Below, one piece after another: positions 9,790-19,601 of a stretch of DNA of 64,000 nt. The stretch covers positions 186,001 through 250,000 of the forward strand of contig NZ_BAZF01000004.1 in assembly GCF_000813145.1 (NCBI RefSeq), written 5' to 3'. The translations under genes were made by a program, and so were the position numbers. Source of the stretch: Geobacter sp. OR-1 (GTDB lineage Bacteria > Desulfobacterota > Desulfuromonadia > Geobacterales > DSM-12255). Numbering within the stretch: position 1 is the stretch's first letter; the number at the start of each line of letters is the position of its first letter. The notes under the pieces are model-generated. The model did no database searches. It saw only the letters and a program-made list of their open reading frames with translations, and was not told the DNA's origin.

Positions 9790-11381
9790 CGTCCCATCCC
9801 TGCAACTCCGAGCTTCTGCAGATTCTCTCTGGCAGAGCGGCGATAATATCCTTGTGGATCCATATCTCCGGAGACAAGCACATCGCGAAATGCCTTGACT
9901 GCAGCCTCCCTGTTGCCATTGCCCTCTTGGGCCATGCCAAGAAAATACCGCGCCATGATCGAGTCGTTTGCAGCGAGGAGCTTTTCAAATTCCGTTATTG
10001 CGCCACTGAAATCTTTCTGCTGATACAGGAGATACCCTTTATAGAGATGGATTTTGGTATTGCCAGGCGCTAACTCCTTCGCCTTGTTGAATGCCGCAAA
10101 TGCCTGAACATATTCGCCACGCCAGAAGTGATAATCTCCAAGATTGACATAGGCATAGGCGCTTGGTTTCACCCTGATTGCCTGCTCCCAGAGAGTCTTG
10201 TCCGATAGCCAGGTCCTGTTCTGGGCAATGGTCAGACCGCTCCAGACCGTCAGGATGAGAACAGCCGCTACACATGCTCCCCTGCTACGAGCGGCAAGCC
10301 GCCCGGCAACCAGACAAAAAGCGAATGAGGGCAGATAGGCGTAACGATCGGCAACAACCGGATGGGTTGAGAAAATATTGAGTAGCGGCAGCATGGTGAC
10401 CAGAAACCACACCAGGGCAATTACCGGCAGAGTCGCCCGACGCTGCCACGCAACCACCAGACCTGCCAGAAGGAGCAAGATCCCGGCAACCGCGGCAATG
10501 CTTCCGATATCGGTCATGCCGGTGGCGAATGACGACTGGTATTCAGCGCACAGGTCAAGCGGCAGAATGAATTTTGCGATATAGAAATACGGTATCTGAA
10601 CCGCCAGTGCAACCTTGTTGCCGACTGTTGCCGCAGCTGCGGATGTCTCGGTTATGACCCTGCTGCTCGTGCCGACTGCCGAGAAGCCGAAAAAGGCAAG
10701 CACGGCAAGCATCAGGAACGGCAGTACCGAAAGCAGCCGCCGGTCAGGTTTCCAGCCCGATCGGATCAGGACGAAAAGCGGCAGGATCAGCGGCAGGGTG
10801 AGACAGTATGCCTTGGAGAGCAGGGCGGCAGCATAGCAGGCCAGAGAGAAAACGAGATAGCGCCGTCCTCCGGAGTCGTCCAGGTAACGGAGAAACAGGT
10901 GGCAGGCGGAAAAAGAGAAAAGACCGGAGAGCAATGCGCCCCTGCAGGTGATCCAGTTGAAAGTTTCGGCATGGATAGGGTGAACGGCGAAAAAAAGCGC
11001 TACCGCCAATGGTGCCAGACTGCTGTGATTTTCAGACCCTGTTGCCGCCGAGGATTCGAGCCGGTGCAGAGAGTGTGCAAGCAGGTAGACCGCAATGCCG
11101 CAGAGAGCAAAAATCACCACCGAGGTCAGGTGAAAACCAAAGGGGTTTTCACCCCAGATTCGGTAGTCAAGGGCAAGCGAAAGATCGCGAACCGGAAAAT
11201 ATTCTATGCCGGATACCTTGGTGAAAAGGATCGACTTGATATTCAGTTCCGCAAGCGCCCTATTCCCGAGGAGGTAAATCCGGTCGTCCCAGACAAATCC
11301 ATTGAATAGGGAGTTGCAGCAGACCAACAGGGAGACGAGAATGATTATGGCAACGTGAATAGATTTTGATCTCTCAAGCAA
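9786..11381 (-). CDS. TMTC-like membrane protein with TPR repeats (paralogue C)
   Basis: 531 residues with multiple membrane spans, then about 130 residues of TPR. FVWDD is at 29-33. Other shared motifs are PVRDLSLALDY, GFHLTSVVIF, HPIHAETFNWITCR and VADRYAYLPSF. It is closest by eye to paralogue B. The start is taken as TTG at 11381, with an AGGA eight bases upstream, because no ATG precedes the first membrane span; this is a low-certainty start. It lies 28 bases after selD and overlaps the ASKHA gene by four bases. Confidence 0.8.
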   Translation of the reverse strand: MLERSKSIHVAIIILVSLLVCCNSLFNGFVWDDRIYLLGNRALAELNIKSILFTKVSGIEYFPVRDLSLALDYRIWGENPFGFHLTSVVIFALCGIAVYLLAHSLHRLESSAATGSENHSSLAPLAVALFFAVHPIHAETFNWITCRGALLSGLFSFSACHLFLRYLDDSGGRRYLVFSLACYAAALLSKAYCLTLPLILPLFVLIRSGWKPDRRLLSVLPFLMLAVLAFFGFSAVGTSSRVITETSAAAATVGNKVALAVQIPYFYIAKFILPLDLCAEYQSSFATGMTDIGSIAAVAGILLLLAGLVVAWQRRATLPVIALVWFLVTMLPLLNIFSTHPVVADRYAYLPSFAFCLVAGRLAARSRGACVAAVLILTVWSGLTIAQNRTWLSDKTLWEQAIRVKPSAYAYVNLGDYHFWRGEYVQAFAAFNKAKELAPGNTKIHLYKGYLLYQQKDFSGAITEFEKLLAANDSIMARYFLGMAQEGNGNREAAVKAFRDVLVSGDMDPQGYYRRSARENLQKLGVAGMGR

Positions 11382-11409
11382 GGTTGTGATCCTATGCAGT
11401 CATTTGATC

Positions 11410-12468
11410 TTAACGCAAAATTACTGAATCCTTGTCGCTGCTGACTACTTCTCCAATACATACGGCAGCTACACCTCTACGGCTGGCCTCACGCTCGAAC
11501 CTTGCGCAGGACTCGGAAGCGACGGCTATCAACAATCCTCCGGACGTCTGCGGATCGAAAAGCGGGATAACAGGCGCGTCATGCACCGTGAAGCGCGAAT
11601 CGATCGTCACCGAACTCCCGAAATAGTCCCGGTTCCGATAGCACCCCGCAGGAATCAGGCCATCTCTTATCAGTTCCTGAACACCATTGACGACCGGGAT
11701 GTCATCTATGTTCAACCGGATGCTCACCCCTGCCCCCCGCGCCATCTCGCAAGCATGGCCGATCAGCCCGAAGCCGGTGACATCTGTGCACGCATTCGCA
11801 CCGCACTCGATCATCAGCTGCGACGCACGGTCATTGAGGGTTGTCATCCAGCGTACCGCTTCATCGATAACCCCCTTATCCGCCATATCAGCCTTGATAG
11901 CGGTACTTATAATACCGAAACCGATCGGTTTGGTCAGATAAAGGGAATCCCCGACTTTTGCTGTTGAATTCCTGACGATCCTGTCAGGGTGAATGGTGCC
12001 GGTAACGCTCAGTCCATATTTCAGCTCGTCGTCTTCGACGGTATGCCCTCCGGTCAGACAGACACCGGCCTCGGCGAGCATCGACTGGCCACCGGCCAGA
12101 ATATAGGACAGAAGCTCCGCGGGCATGCTGCAGGCAGGAAAAAAGGCCAGGTTCAGGGCGGTCACCGGCTTCCCACCCATGGCGTACACGTCCGAAAGGG
12201 CATTGGCTGCCGCAATCCGGCCAAAGGTGTAAGGATCGTCCACCAACGGGGTTATGATGTCAACGGTCTCCACCAGCGCAAGGTCGGCGGAGAGACGATA
12301 GACCCCGGCATCGTCGGCAGTTTCGGGCCCGACCAGCAGGGCGGAATCTGTCGCAGGGTGCAACTTGCTCATGGCTTCCTCAAGACCCGCCGGGCCCAGT
12401 TTGGCGGCTCAACCGGCCGCCTTCACCATGTTTGTCAGTTTGATCGCGTTCCCGCTAATGAAAATCAC
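11410..12468 (-). CDS. selD: Selenide, water dikinase SelD, itself a selenoprotein (in-frame UGA)
   Basis: SelD makes selenophosphate from selenide and ATP for selenocysteine and selenouridine synthesis. Starting at the first ATG (12372) gives only 320 residues and lacks the conserved N-terminus. Reading upstream through an in-frame TGA at 12409-12411 restores VKAAG-U-AAKLGP, the family active-site motif in which Cys or Sec occupies the U position. The GTG at 12468 gives 352 residues, a normal length, with Sec at residue 20. An AAGG lies 10 bases before this GTG, and it starts six bases after the upstream glycosyltransferase stop. Downstream, [40 protein letters not shown] and DPQTSGGLL are all intact. 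A GGT triplet about 22 bases after the TGA is placed like the loop of a bacterial SECIS; the fold was not computed. Confidence 0.9.
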
Positions 12469-12474
12469 GCCCTT

Positions 12475-13434
12475 TCAACCTTGCTTTACGTCAAAATTCA
12501 CCCGTTCCTGTTCAATCACCAGCGGCCGTTTTTGCACCTGCGTATAGATCAGGCCGATATATTCACCGAGGATGCCGATGAAAAAGAGTTGCACCGAAGA
12601 AAAGAAGAACAGCCCGATGACAACCGGCGCCATCCCGGCGCTGAACCGTTCCCAGAATATCATTTTGGCCGCCAGATACCCGATGGAAACGAGCAGGCTC
12701 AGGGCCGACATGGCAAAACCGATCATGGTGGCCATCCGGAGCGGCACCCGCGAATGGTTGGTGATGCCGAGCATGGCGGTATCGTACAGGGTGTAGAAGT
12801 TATTTTTCGTGATCCCCCGCTTCCGCACCGGCTGAAGGTATTCAATGGTGGCCTTTTCGAATCCGATCTCGGAGACCATGCCGCGGAAATAGGGATAAGG
12901 GTCGTCGATCCGGCGAAGCGATTCGACAATGCAACGGTCGTAAAGACCGAAGCCGGTATTGTTTTTGGTCAGTTCGATGTCGGAAAGCCTGCCGATCAGG
13001 TTGTAGTACATCTTCCGGATCATGAACATGGCCGGGGTCTCTTCGCTGTTGGTCTTGACCCCGAGCACGACCTTGAACCCCTCTTCCCATTTGCGGACAA
13101 ACGCCCTGATCATGGGCGGCGGATCCTGGAGGTCCGCTACCAGCAGAATCACGGCATCGCCGCTCGCCTGAAGGATACCATGGACAGGGGAACGGAGATG
13201 ACCGAAATTCCTGCTGTTGACAATTATCTTGACGTTCCGGTCCGTTGCGGCAATCTCCTTCAGGATCGCAACGGTCCGGTCCTTCGAGGCATTGTCGATG
13301 AAGATGTGCTCAAAACGGTACTCCGGCAACGAGGCAAGCACCTCCTGCACCTGCCGGTAGAGTTCGGCGACGTTATCCTCTTCGTTGTAGCACGGCGTTA
13401 CTATGCTTATAAGTTTTTTACCTTCACAGTTCAT
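12475..13434 (-). CDS. Family 2 glycosyltransferase with C-terminal membrane pair (ArnC/GtrB/DPM type)
   Basis: 319 residues. The N-terminal GT-A domain shows ISIVTPCYNEEDNV, then HIFIDNASKDRT near residue 45, LLVADLQDPPPMI (a DLQDP donor/metal motif) near 97, and a GFGLYDR loop. Two hydrophobic spans follow at about 230-290. This is the usual layout of enzymes that move a sugar from a nucleotide donor onto undecaprenyl phosphate. The gene lies 30 bases after TMTC-like paralogue D and 6 bases before the selD start. It is a natural donor-maker for the membrane proteins around it; the sugar is unknown. Confidence 0.88.
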   Translation of the reverse strand: MNCEGKKLISIVTPCYNEEDNVAELYRQVQEVLASLPEYRFEHIFIDNASKDRTVAILKEIAATDRNVKIIVNSRNFGHLRSPVHGILQASGDAVILLVADLQDPPPMIRAFVRKWEEGFKVVLGVKTNSEETPAMFMIRKMYYNLIGRLSDIELTKNNTGFGLYDRCIVESLRRIDDPYPYFRGMVSEIGFEKATIEYLQPVRKRGITKNNFYTLYDTAMLGITNHSRVPLRMATMIGFAMSALSLLVSIGYLAAKMIFWERFSAGMAPVVIGLFFFSSVQLFFIGILGEYIGLIYTQVQKRPLVIEQERVNFDVKQG

Positions 13435-13464
13435 ACTTGACTCCGCGGGAGTTGTTAAGAAGAA

Positions 13465-15081
13465 TCATCTCTTTTTGCACCCGGCGTCTCCGGTCAGGCG
13501 CTTCATGTTATACGTGCCGATGTAATCACCCGGATAGGCTCTCAGCAACCGTTCCAAGACCAACCTGGCCTCGTCGCACCTACCGGTTTCAATCAGAAGC
13601 GTTGAGAGGTTCTGAAGAGATTTGATATCGTCCTTCTTTATGTTGAGGTAACGCCGATAATTGATCTCGGCGTTCGGGTAATCGCCAGAAAACGCGCAGG
13701 CATCGCCCAAATGCTGGTAAACCTCCGCAAAGGTCGGATTCCATCCTTTGGTAGAAAGTAGGTCAGTGAACACGCGCCGGGCCTCGCGATACCGGTTCTG
13801 TTCAAGATAATACCTCCCCAGGAAAAAGTACCCTTTGGGCATCCGGGGAGACTGCTCTACCAGATGCGAGTAAAGCGTTTCCCTGTTTTGCCAAAACCGC
13901 ACCTGATAATAATCTATGAACAGATATACAAGGACAACAGCGATCATTGCACAGAGTGCCGCCTTCAGCACAGCCTGAGACAGCAGGAAGATCAGCGCGA
14001 CAAAGGTGGCAGAAGCAAGCATGGTAGGCATCAACATGTAATGGTCAAAAAAAATCATCTGCCCGGGGATATTTTGCCCGAAATGCAGGATATTGAGGTA
14101 CGGAGCAATGGCAACAACCGGCATGGACAAAAGGGCCAGGCTTCTCCAGTGTCGCCGTAACGCAACCCAGATGATCCCGGCCAGCACAACGATCGGTAAC
14201 AGCCACTCGCCAGCGGGAGGGAGTGCCGCAGGGCGCGGGAGGTCGTAGTCGTAGGTAAGTCCGGCTGGTGCCAGAAACTTGAGCAGAATGAAATTCGTTG
14301 TACGGACAACCCCTCCCAATCGGGTAACAACGTTAGAGGGAGCGTCTACGACAATGAGTCCGGTATGCTCAACAGCCTTGACCTGAAAGATGAAAATGGC
14401 AAGGGTTATGAGCAGCCCGACTGCGAAAACCGGCCATCTCTTTTTGCTGCGGTCTGCCCGGTTACCTGCTACGACTTCTATAGCTAGGAAAAGTGCGGGG
14501 ATTACAATCGCGGTCTCTTTGGAAAGTTGGGCAAGGAGCACGAAAAGCCATGCATACCCGGGATGCCGTCCGATCCTGACGGCATCGGCATAACAACAAA
14601 GAGCTAGAAGCCCGAACAGCACATAGAGCAGTTCCCGGCGCTGGGCAACCGAAGCAAGGCTCTCCATGTTCATAGGATGTAATAGCATCATAAACACGGC
14701 AACGCCGGTCACCAGATTGACAAGCCTTGTTGCCTCAAGATCTTTTTCAGGAGGCGAAACCACCTTCTGAACGAAACGATACGCTGTCACCCCTATGAAA
14801 AAATAGATGATCAGGTTGGTAAGGTGGAACATCTTGGGGTTCTGACCCCAAAACCAGGTATCAAGGACAAGCGAAGTTATGGTTACCGGCACAAAATCAA
14901 TGCCTGAAGGCCTTGTCCAGATGTCCCACAACCCTCTGGCGCTGTCGTTGAGAAGCAGATAATCGTCACCCGTGAATTCGATCTTTCCCACGAACAGCGG
15001 CATGGCTACGATAATGCAAAGGAGCAACCCCACAGAAAGGAGCAGCAGCTGAAACATGGGCAACGATGAGGTCAGGCGCAT
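13465..15081 (-). CDS. TMTC-like membrane protein with TPR repeats, divergent (paralogue D)
   Basis: 538 residues from the ATG at 15081, which has GGAAAGGGG seven bases upstream; the in-frame GTG at 15120 is less likely. Spans cover most of residues 10-390. The D-D motif reads FTGDD (36-40), and the HP motif reads HPMNMESLASVAQR. DRY is replaced by FDHYMLMP, so it is the most divergent copy. MFHLTNLIIYF matches the others. TPR units fill about the last 150 residues. It is the first gene of the minus-strand run that continues to the left edge, with the membrane-anchored glycosyltransferase 30 bases downstream. Confidence 0.8.
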   Translation of the reverse strand: MRLTSSLPMFQLLLLSVGLLLCIIVAMPLFVGKIEFTGDDYLLLNDSARGLWDIWTRPSGIDFVPVTITSLVLDTWFWGQNPKMFHLTNLIIYFFIGVTAYRFVQKVVSPPEKDLEATRLVNLVTGVAVFMMLLHPMNMESLASVAQRRELLYVLFGLLALCCYADAVRIGRHPGYAWLFVLLAQLSKETAIVIPALFLAIEVVAGNRADRSKKRWPVFAVGLLITLAIFIFQVKAVEHTGLIVVDAPSNVVTRLGGVVRTTNFILLKFLAPAGLTYDYDLPRPAALPPAGEWLLPIVVLAGIIWVALRRHWRSLALLSMPVVAIAPYLNILHFGQNIPGQMIFFDHYMLMPTMLASATFVALIFLLSQAVLKAALCAMIAVVLVYLFIDYYQVRFWQNRETLYSHLVEQSPRMPKGYFFLGRYYLEQNRYREARRVFTDLLSTKGWNPTFAEVYQHLGDACAFSGDYPNAEINYRRYLNIKKDDIKSLQNLSTLLIETGRCDEARLVLERLLRAYPGDYIGTYNMKRLTGDAGCKKR

Positions 15082-15159
15082 GCCTGCACCCCTTTCCGAA
15101 CCCGGGCAAAATTGCGGCACATCGATGAAATATCGGTAAAAGCAGAATGTGTCATCTTG

Positions 15160-16297
15160 TCAATCTACCTCTATGTAAACCCTGGGCACCCGCTTGCTGA
15201 TGCCGCAGAAAATTTCATAGGGTATCGTCCCGGCCTTTTCCGCCAGCTCTTCCGCGCCGATGCAGTTCCCACCCCGGTCGCAACCAAGCAGCGTCACCTC
15301 ATCCCCAACAGAAACAGCGGGGATATCGGTAACATCAACCATGATCCAGTCCATGCAGACAGTGCCGACCACCGGCGCACGACACCCCCTGACGATCACC
15401 TCGCCACGGTTGGTAAGCGCCCTGGGATAGCCATCGGCATAACCTACCGGCACGCTGGCAATCAGCCGAGTCTGGTCCGCCGTGTACCTGCGGGCATAGC
15501 TGATGCTGGTTCCCTGCTCGACCTGCTTCAGCATTGCGACCCGGCTCACCAGGCGCATGACCGGTTTCAGGTCCAGCCGCCCGGCAAAATCCGGGGAAGG
15601 GAGCGCACCGTAAAGCACAATACCGGGACGGGCGAGATTGCACAAAGGGAAGCTCCGGGTAAACAGGGCCGCACTGTTGGCGATATGCACATACTGCGGA
15701 TCGAACCCAGCTGTCCGGCAATCGGCTATGGCCCGCTCAAACAGCTCCGCCTGCCTGGCGCTGTAACGGTTGCCGTCATCGTCGAGCTCGTCGGCCGAGG
15801 AGAAATGGGAAATCAAGCCTTCCAGCTCGATGTTGCGCATGCCGCGCACCTGCTCGAAAAAACCCGGGGGCCTCGGCCGGTGTTATGCCGAGCCGCCCCA
15901 TGCCGGTATCGATCTTGACATGGATCTTGGCCTTACGGTAGAGCCGCCCGGCAACGGCATCCAGTGCGGCCGCCTGGTCGATGCTAAAGACCGCAGTCGA
16001 AAGGTTATACCCGACGCATTTCCTCTCCTGCCCCGGATAAACCCCGCCCAGGATAAGTACCGGCCGGTCGATGCCGCTCTTGCGGAGCTGGATCCCTTCG
16101 GCCAGGAAGGCGACACCGAAAGCGGTCACCCCTTCCCGGTCGAGCAATGTGGCGACATCCATGAAACCGTGGCCATAGGCGTCGGCCTTGACTACGGCAA
16201 GGATCCCGACCTCTGAACCGGCGGCCTTTCTGGCCTGGGCAAAATTGTATCGCAACGCGCTAAGGTTGATCTCGGCTATTGTGGGGCGACTGTCCAT
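15160..16297 (-). pseudogene. alr: Alanine racemase, reading frame broken by one extra base
   Basis: Alanine racemase interconverts L- and D-alanine for peptidoglycan. Residues 1-~135 are in one frame from ATG 16297, with the PLP lysine in [10 protein letters not shown] (Lys37). The rest, from [14 protein letters not shown] onward through [12 protein letters not shown] and the VCMDWIMVD segment, is in another frame ending at 15160. The switch falls in a run of six A (15857-15862 on the plus strand); five would join [11 protein letters not shown] directly to EQVRG and give a 378-residue protein of normal length. All expected motifs are present once joined. This could be a real mutation, phase variation in the run, or a sequence error. 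Confidence 0.85.
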
Positions 16298-16567
16298 ACG
16301 GCGGCTCTTGGTATAGGGGTTTCAGATTGGACTAACAACATTTTCTAACATGGACGTCATCCGGTGTAAAGGTGAAATACCTATACCCTATTGACTTATC
16401 TGACAATTTCTAACGGATATGGGTACTCTGTCATCTCGATTGCAATAACTCAATGCCATCAATTATCTAATTGACTATACGATCAGGATATTTTAGTTTG
16501 ATGTTTCCGAATTTGATGGCAGCGCCAGGACGCCGGATGCGATTTTGCGCGGCCATTGAATCTGGAA
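16298..16567. other. AT-rich intergenic stretch between alr and the TPP riboswitch
   Basis: A gene-free, visibly AT-rich stretch between divergent genes. It should hold the promoter of alr on the minus strand and that of the thiamine operon on the plus strand. Apart from the promoter candidate listed separately, nothing else is recognised. Confidence 0.5.
16471..16499 (+). promoter_or_regulatory. Candidate sigma70 promoter for the thiamine operon
   Basis: TTGACT, a 17-base spacer, then TAGTTT. It lies about 70 bases before the TPP riboswitch on the same strand, the right place for the leader transcript. Confidence 0.4.
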
Positions 16568-16665
16568 ATGCCTGCTGGGGGAGTTCGCAAGAACTGAGAT
16601 GAGACTGACGGTCTCAGACCCTTAAGACCTGATCCGGGTAATACCGGCGTAGGGAAGCGGTGTCA
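16568..16665 (+). promoter_or_regulatory. TPP riboswitch (THI element)
   Basis: The conserved THI-box blocks are all present in order: CTGGGGGAG, ACTGAGATGAGA (CTGAGA core), a variable hairpin ending in GACCC, ACCTGATCCGGGTAATACC and GGCGTAGGGA. It sits about 80 bases upstream of thiED and should lower expression of thiED-thiC when thiamine pyrophosphate is plentiful. No clear intrinsic terminator follows, so control of translation or another mechanism is possible. Confidence 0.93.
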
Positions 16666-16744
16666 CGACAATCCTCCATTACCCGCCCCGTGCCCCCTCG
16701 CCGCTATTGCCGGAAACCTGAGAATCCACACCGTGGAAAAAGTC

Positions 16745-18253
16745 ATGGACCGAAGAAAAAACGATCATCTCCGTCTGGTGGTTGACCGGAGCGGCGCAAG
16801 CAGCCGTATCGAAGGACTCTACCTGGTAACCGACGAAGGGCCGAACATTGTCGAGCGGGTGCGCAGGGCCATACCCGGTGGTGTCGCAGCACTCCAGTTC
16901 CGCCACAAAGGGTCTGATCGCGCCGAAAAGTCATTGTTGGGCGGAGAACTGCGCCGGCTGGCAGCTGATAACGATATTCCCTTTATCGTCAACGACGACC
17001 TTCCTCTGGCCCTGGAACTCGATGCCGACGGCCTGCATCTCGGACAGAGCGATGGCGATCCGGCCGAAGCCAGGCAACTGCTCGGCCCCTACCGGCTGCT
17101 CGGTATATCTGCCCACAACCTGGACGAGGCGTTAGCAGCCCAGCAGGCAGGTGCCGACTACATCGGCTTCGGCGCCATGTTCCCCACCAGGAGCAAGGAG
17201 ATCGAGCACCTTCCCGGCCCGACCGGACTAGCGGAGGTCCGGCCCCATATCCAGATCCCGATTGTTGCCATCGGCGGCATAACCAGAAACAACGCACACA
17301 AGGTCATTGACAGCGGCGCCGATTCCCTGGCGGTCATATCGGCAGTCCTGGAGAGCCGCGACCCCTTTGTCGCCGCCAGCGAACTATCGCTGCTGTTCAA
17401 CCGCAAAGACCCTTTTCCCAGGGGTTCGGTCATGACCGTGGCCGGGAGCGACTCTGGCGGAGGAGCCGGGATTCAGGCGGACCTGAAGACCATTACCCTG
17501 CTCGGCTCGTACGGTTCATCGGTGATCACGGCACTGACGGCGCAGAATACCAGGGGGGTCAGCGCGATTCAGGGCGTAGAGCCGGAATTCGTGACCGAAC
17601 AGCTTGCCGTTGTTCTTTCGGACATCCCTGTTGATGTCATCAAAACAGGGATGCTCTTCTCGTCCCGGATTATCGATGCCGTGGCCACGGCCCTGGAATC
17701 GAACCGCCGCCCTTTGCTGGTTCTCGACCCGGTGATGCTGGCCAAAGGCGGGACATCCCTCATCGACCGGGAAGCGGTCAACTGCCTGAAACACAGCCTG
17801 CTCCCCCTGGCCTACCTGATCACCCCCAACATCCCCGAAGCCGAGCGTTTGAGCGGTATCACCATAGTCGATGAAGACGGGATGCAGCAGGCCGCCCGAG
17901 CCATTCACCGCCTCGGGAGCAGGAATGTCCTGATCAAGGGGGGGCATCTCGGCGACGGCAACTCGGTGGACATACTATTCGACGGCAGCGCTTTCATCCG
18001 TTATCCGGCGCAGCGTGTCTTGACGAAGAACACCCACGGAACCGGCTGCACCATGGCGTCGGCAATCGCCTCATTTCTTGCGCAGGGTGAACCGCTGCAG
18101 GTAGCGGTCGGCCGTGCCAAGGAGTTCATAACTAACGCCATTCGCCTGTCCCAGCCGCTGGGGAAAGGGCATGGCCCGGTGAACCATTTCCTGGCCGCAA
18201 AGGAGATTTGGGGCGAGAGTGCCAAGAGCCGGGGGCCGGAGTACAACCCTTAG
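16745..18253 (+). CDS. thiED: Fused thiamine-phosphate synthase / HMP-phosphate kinase (ThiE-ThiD)
   Basis: About 502 residues. The N-terminal ThiE domain (to ~230) shows [42 protein letters not shown] and PIVAIGGI. It joins HMP-PP to the thiazole phosphate. The C-terminal ThiD domain (~235-490) shows [44 protein letters not shown] and [13 protein letters not shown], and phosphorylates HMP-P. ATG 16745 has GGAAAAAG just upstream; an in-frame GTG at 16733 is the alternative. It follows the TPP riboswitch and precedes thiC by 40 bases. The fusion puts consecutive steps of the pyrimidine branch in one chain. Confidence 0.92.
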   Translation: MDRRKNDHLRLVVDRSGASSRIEGLYLVTDEGPNIVERVRRAIPGGVAALQFRHKGSDRAEKSLLGGELRRLAADNDIPFIVNDDLPLALELDADGLHLGQSDGDPAEARQLLGPYRLLGISAHNLDEALAAQQAGADYIGFGAMFPTRSKEIEHLPGPTGLAEVRPHIQIPIVAIGGITRNNAHKVIDSGADSLAVISAVLESRDPFVAASELSLLFNRKDPFPRGSVMTVAGSDSGGGAGIQADLKTITLLGSYGSSVITALTAQNTRGVSAIQGVEPEFVTEQLAVVLSDIPVDVIKTGMLFSSRIIDAVATALESNRRPLLVLDPVMLAKGGTSLIDREAVNCLKHSLLPLAYLITPNIPEAERLSGITIVDEDGMQQAARAIHRLGSRNVLIKGGHLGDGNSVDILFDGSAFIRYPAQRVLTKNTHGTGCTMASAIASFLAQGEPLQVAVGRAKEFITNAIRLSQPLGKGHGPVNHFLAAKEIWGESAKSRGPEYNP

Positions 18254-18293
18254 GCAGGCATCGGACAGCGGTTATAATCAAAGGAGTAAATAC

Positions 18294-19601
18294 ATGCAGA
18301 AGACACAACTGGATTTTGCCCGGAGCGGCATCATTACCGACAAGATGAAAGAGGTCGCCCTGGCCGAAGGGGTGCCCCCCGAATTCATAAAAAGCGGCAT
18401 TATCGACGGCAACATCATTATCTGCCACAACGTCAAACGGAACGCCGGGAGCCCCCTGGCGGTCGGCACGGGGTTGCGGACCAAGGTCAATGCCAACATC
18501 GGTACATCTGCCGATGACCTGGATATCAGTAAAGAGCTGGAAAAGGCACGGGTTGCCGTTAAGTACGGCGCCGACGCCATCATGGACCTCTCCACCGGCG
18601 GGCCTGTGGATGAGATCAGGCGGGCCATCATTGCCGAGACCCGGGCCTGCATCGGGACGGTTCCGCTCTACCAGGCTGCCCTTGACGCGGTCAGGACCAA
18701 GAAGAAGGCAATCGTCGACATGACGGTTGACGACATCTTTGCCGGCATCATCAAGCATGCCGAGGACGGGGTCGATTTCATCACCGTCCACTGCGGCGTC
18801 ACCCGGAGCACGGTCGAGAGGATGAAGAACGAGGGGCGGATCATGGATGTCGTCTCGCGCGGCGGGGCGTTCACCGTGGAGTGGATGGCGTACAACAACA
18901 AGGAAAACCCGCTGTTCGAGCATTTCGACCGACTGCTGGAGATCGTCCGGGAATACGACATGACCCTTTCGCTCGGTGACGGCTTCAGGCCCGGCTGTCT
19001 TGCCGACGCCACGGACCGTGCTCAGATCCACGAGCTGATCATCCTGGGGGAACTGACCCAGAGGGCCCGGGAGGCCGGGGTGCAGGTGATGATCGAAGGT
19101 CCGGGCCATGTGCCGTTGAACCAGATCGAAGCGAACATCACCCTGCAGAAGCGCCTCTGCCACGGCGCGCCGTTTTACGTTCTCGGGCCCCTGGTGACCG
19201 ACATCGCGCCCGGTTACGACCATATCACCTGCGCCATCGGCGGCGCCATTGCCGCTGCGGCCGGGGCTGATTTCCTCTGCTATGTCACGCCGAGCGAGCA
19301 TCTAAAACTGCCGTCGGTACAGGATGTGCGCGACGGGGTGATCGCCTCCCGCATTGCGGCCCATGCCGCTGATATCGCCAAAGGGGTCAAGGGGGCGATG
19401 GCAAAGGATATCCGGATGGCACAATGCCGGAAAAAGCTCGACTGGGAGGGGCAGTTCAACATGGCGCTCGACCCGGACCGGGCACGCCAGCTCCGCGCCG
19501 AATCAGGGGTTGCGGATCACGGCGCCTGCACCATGTGCGGCGAGTTCTGCGCATACAAGGTTATGGACGATGCCATGGAACGCCAGGCGGCCGCAAAGTG
19601 A
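18294..19601 (+). CDS. thiC: Phosphomethylpyrimidine synthase ThiC
   Basis: 435 residues. ThiC is a radical SAM enzyme that rearranges AIR to HMP phosphate, the thiamine pyrimidine. The start ATG at 18294 has AAGGAG seven bases upstream. The core shows [32 protein letters not shown] and [11 protein letters not shown]. The C-terminus carries the cluster motif CTMCGEFC (C-x2-C-x4-C), the unusual ThiC form. The chain begins directly at the core and lacks the longer N-terminal region of enterobacterial ThiC, as in many anaerobes. Its TGA overlaps the GTG of the next gene. Confidence 0.96.
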   Translation: MQKTQLDFARSGIITDKMKEVALAEGVPPEFIKSGIIDGNIIICHNVKRNAGSPLAVGTGLRTKVNANIGTSADDLDISKELEKARVAVKYGADAIMDLSTGGPVDEIRRAIIAETRACIGTVPLYQAALDAVRTKKKAIVDMTVDDIFAGIIKHAEDGVDFITVHCGVTRSTVERMKNEGRIMDVVSRGGAFTVEWMAYNNKENPLFEHFDRLLEIVREYDMTLSLGDGFRPGCLADATDRAQIHELIILGELTQRAREAGVQVMIEGPGHVPLNQIEANITLQKRLCHGAPFYVLGPLVTDIAPGYDHITCAIGGAIAAAAGADFLCYVTPSEHLKLPSVQDVRDGVIASRIAAHAADIAKGVKGAMAKDIRMAQCRKKLDWEGQFNMALDPDRARQLRAESGVADHGACTMCGEFCAYKVMDDAMERQAAAK

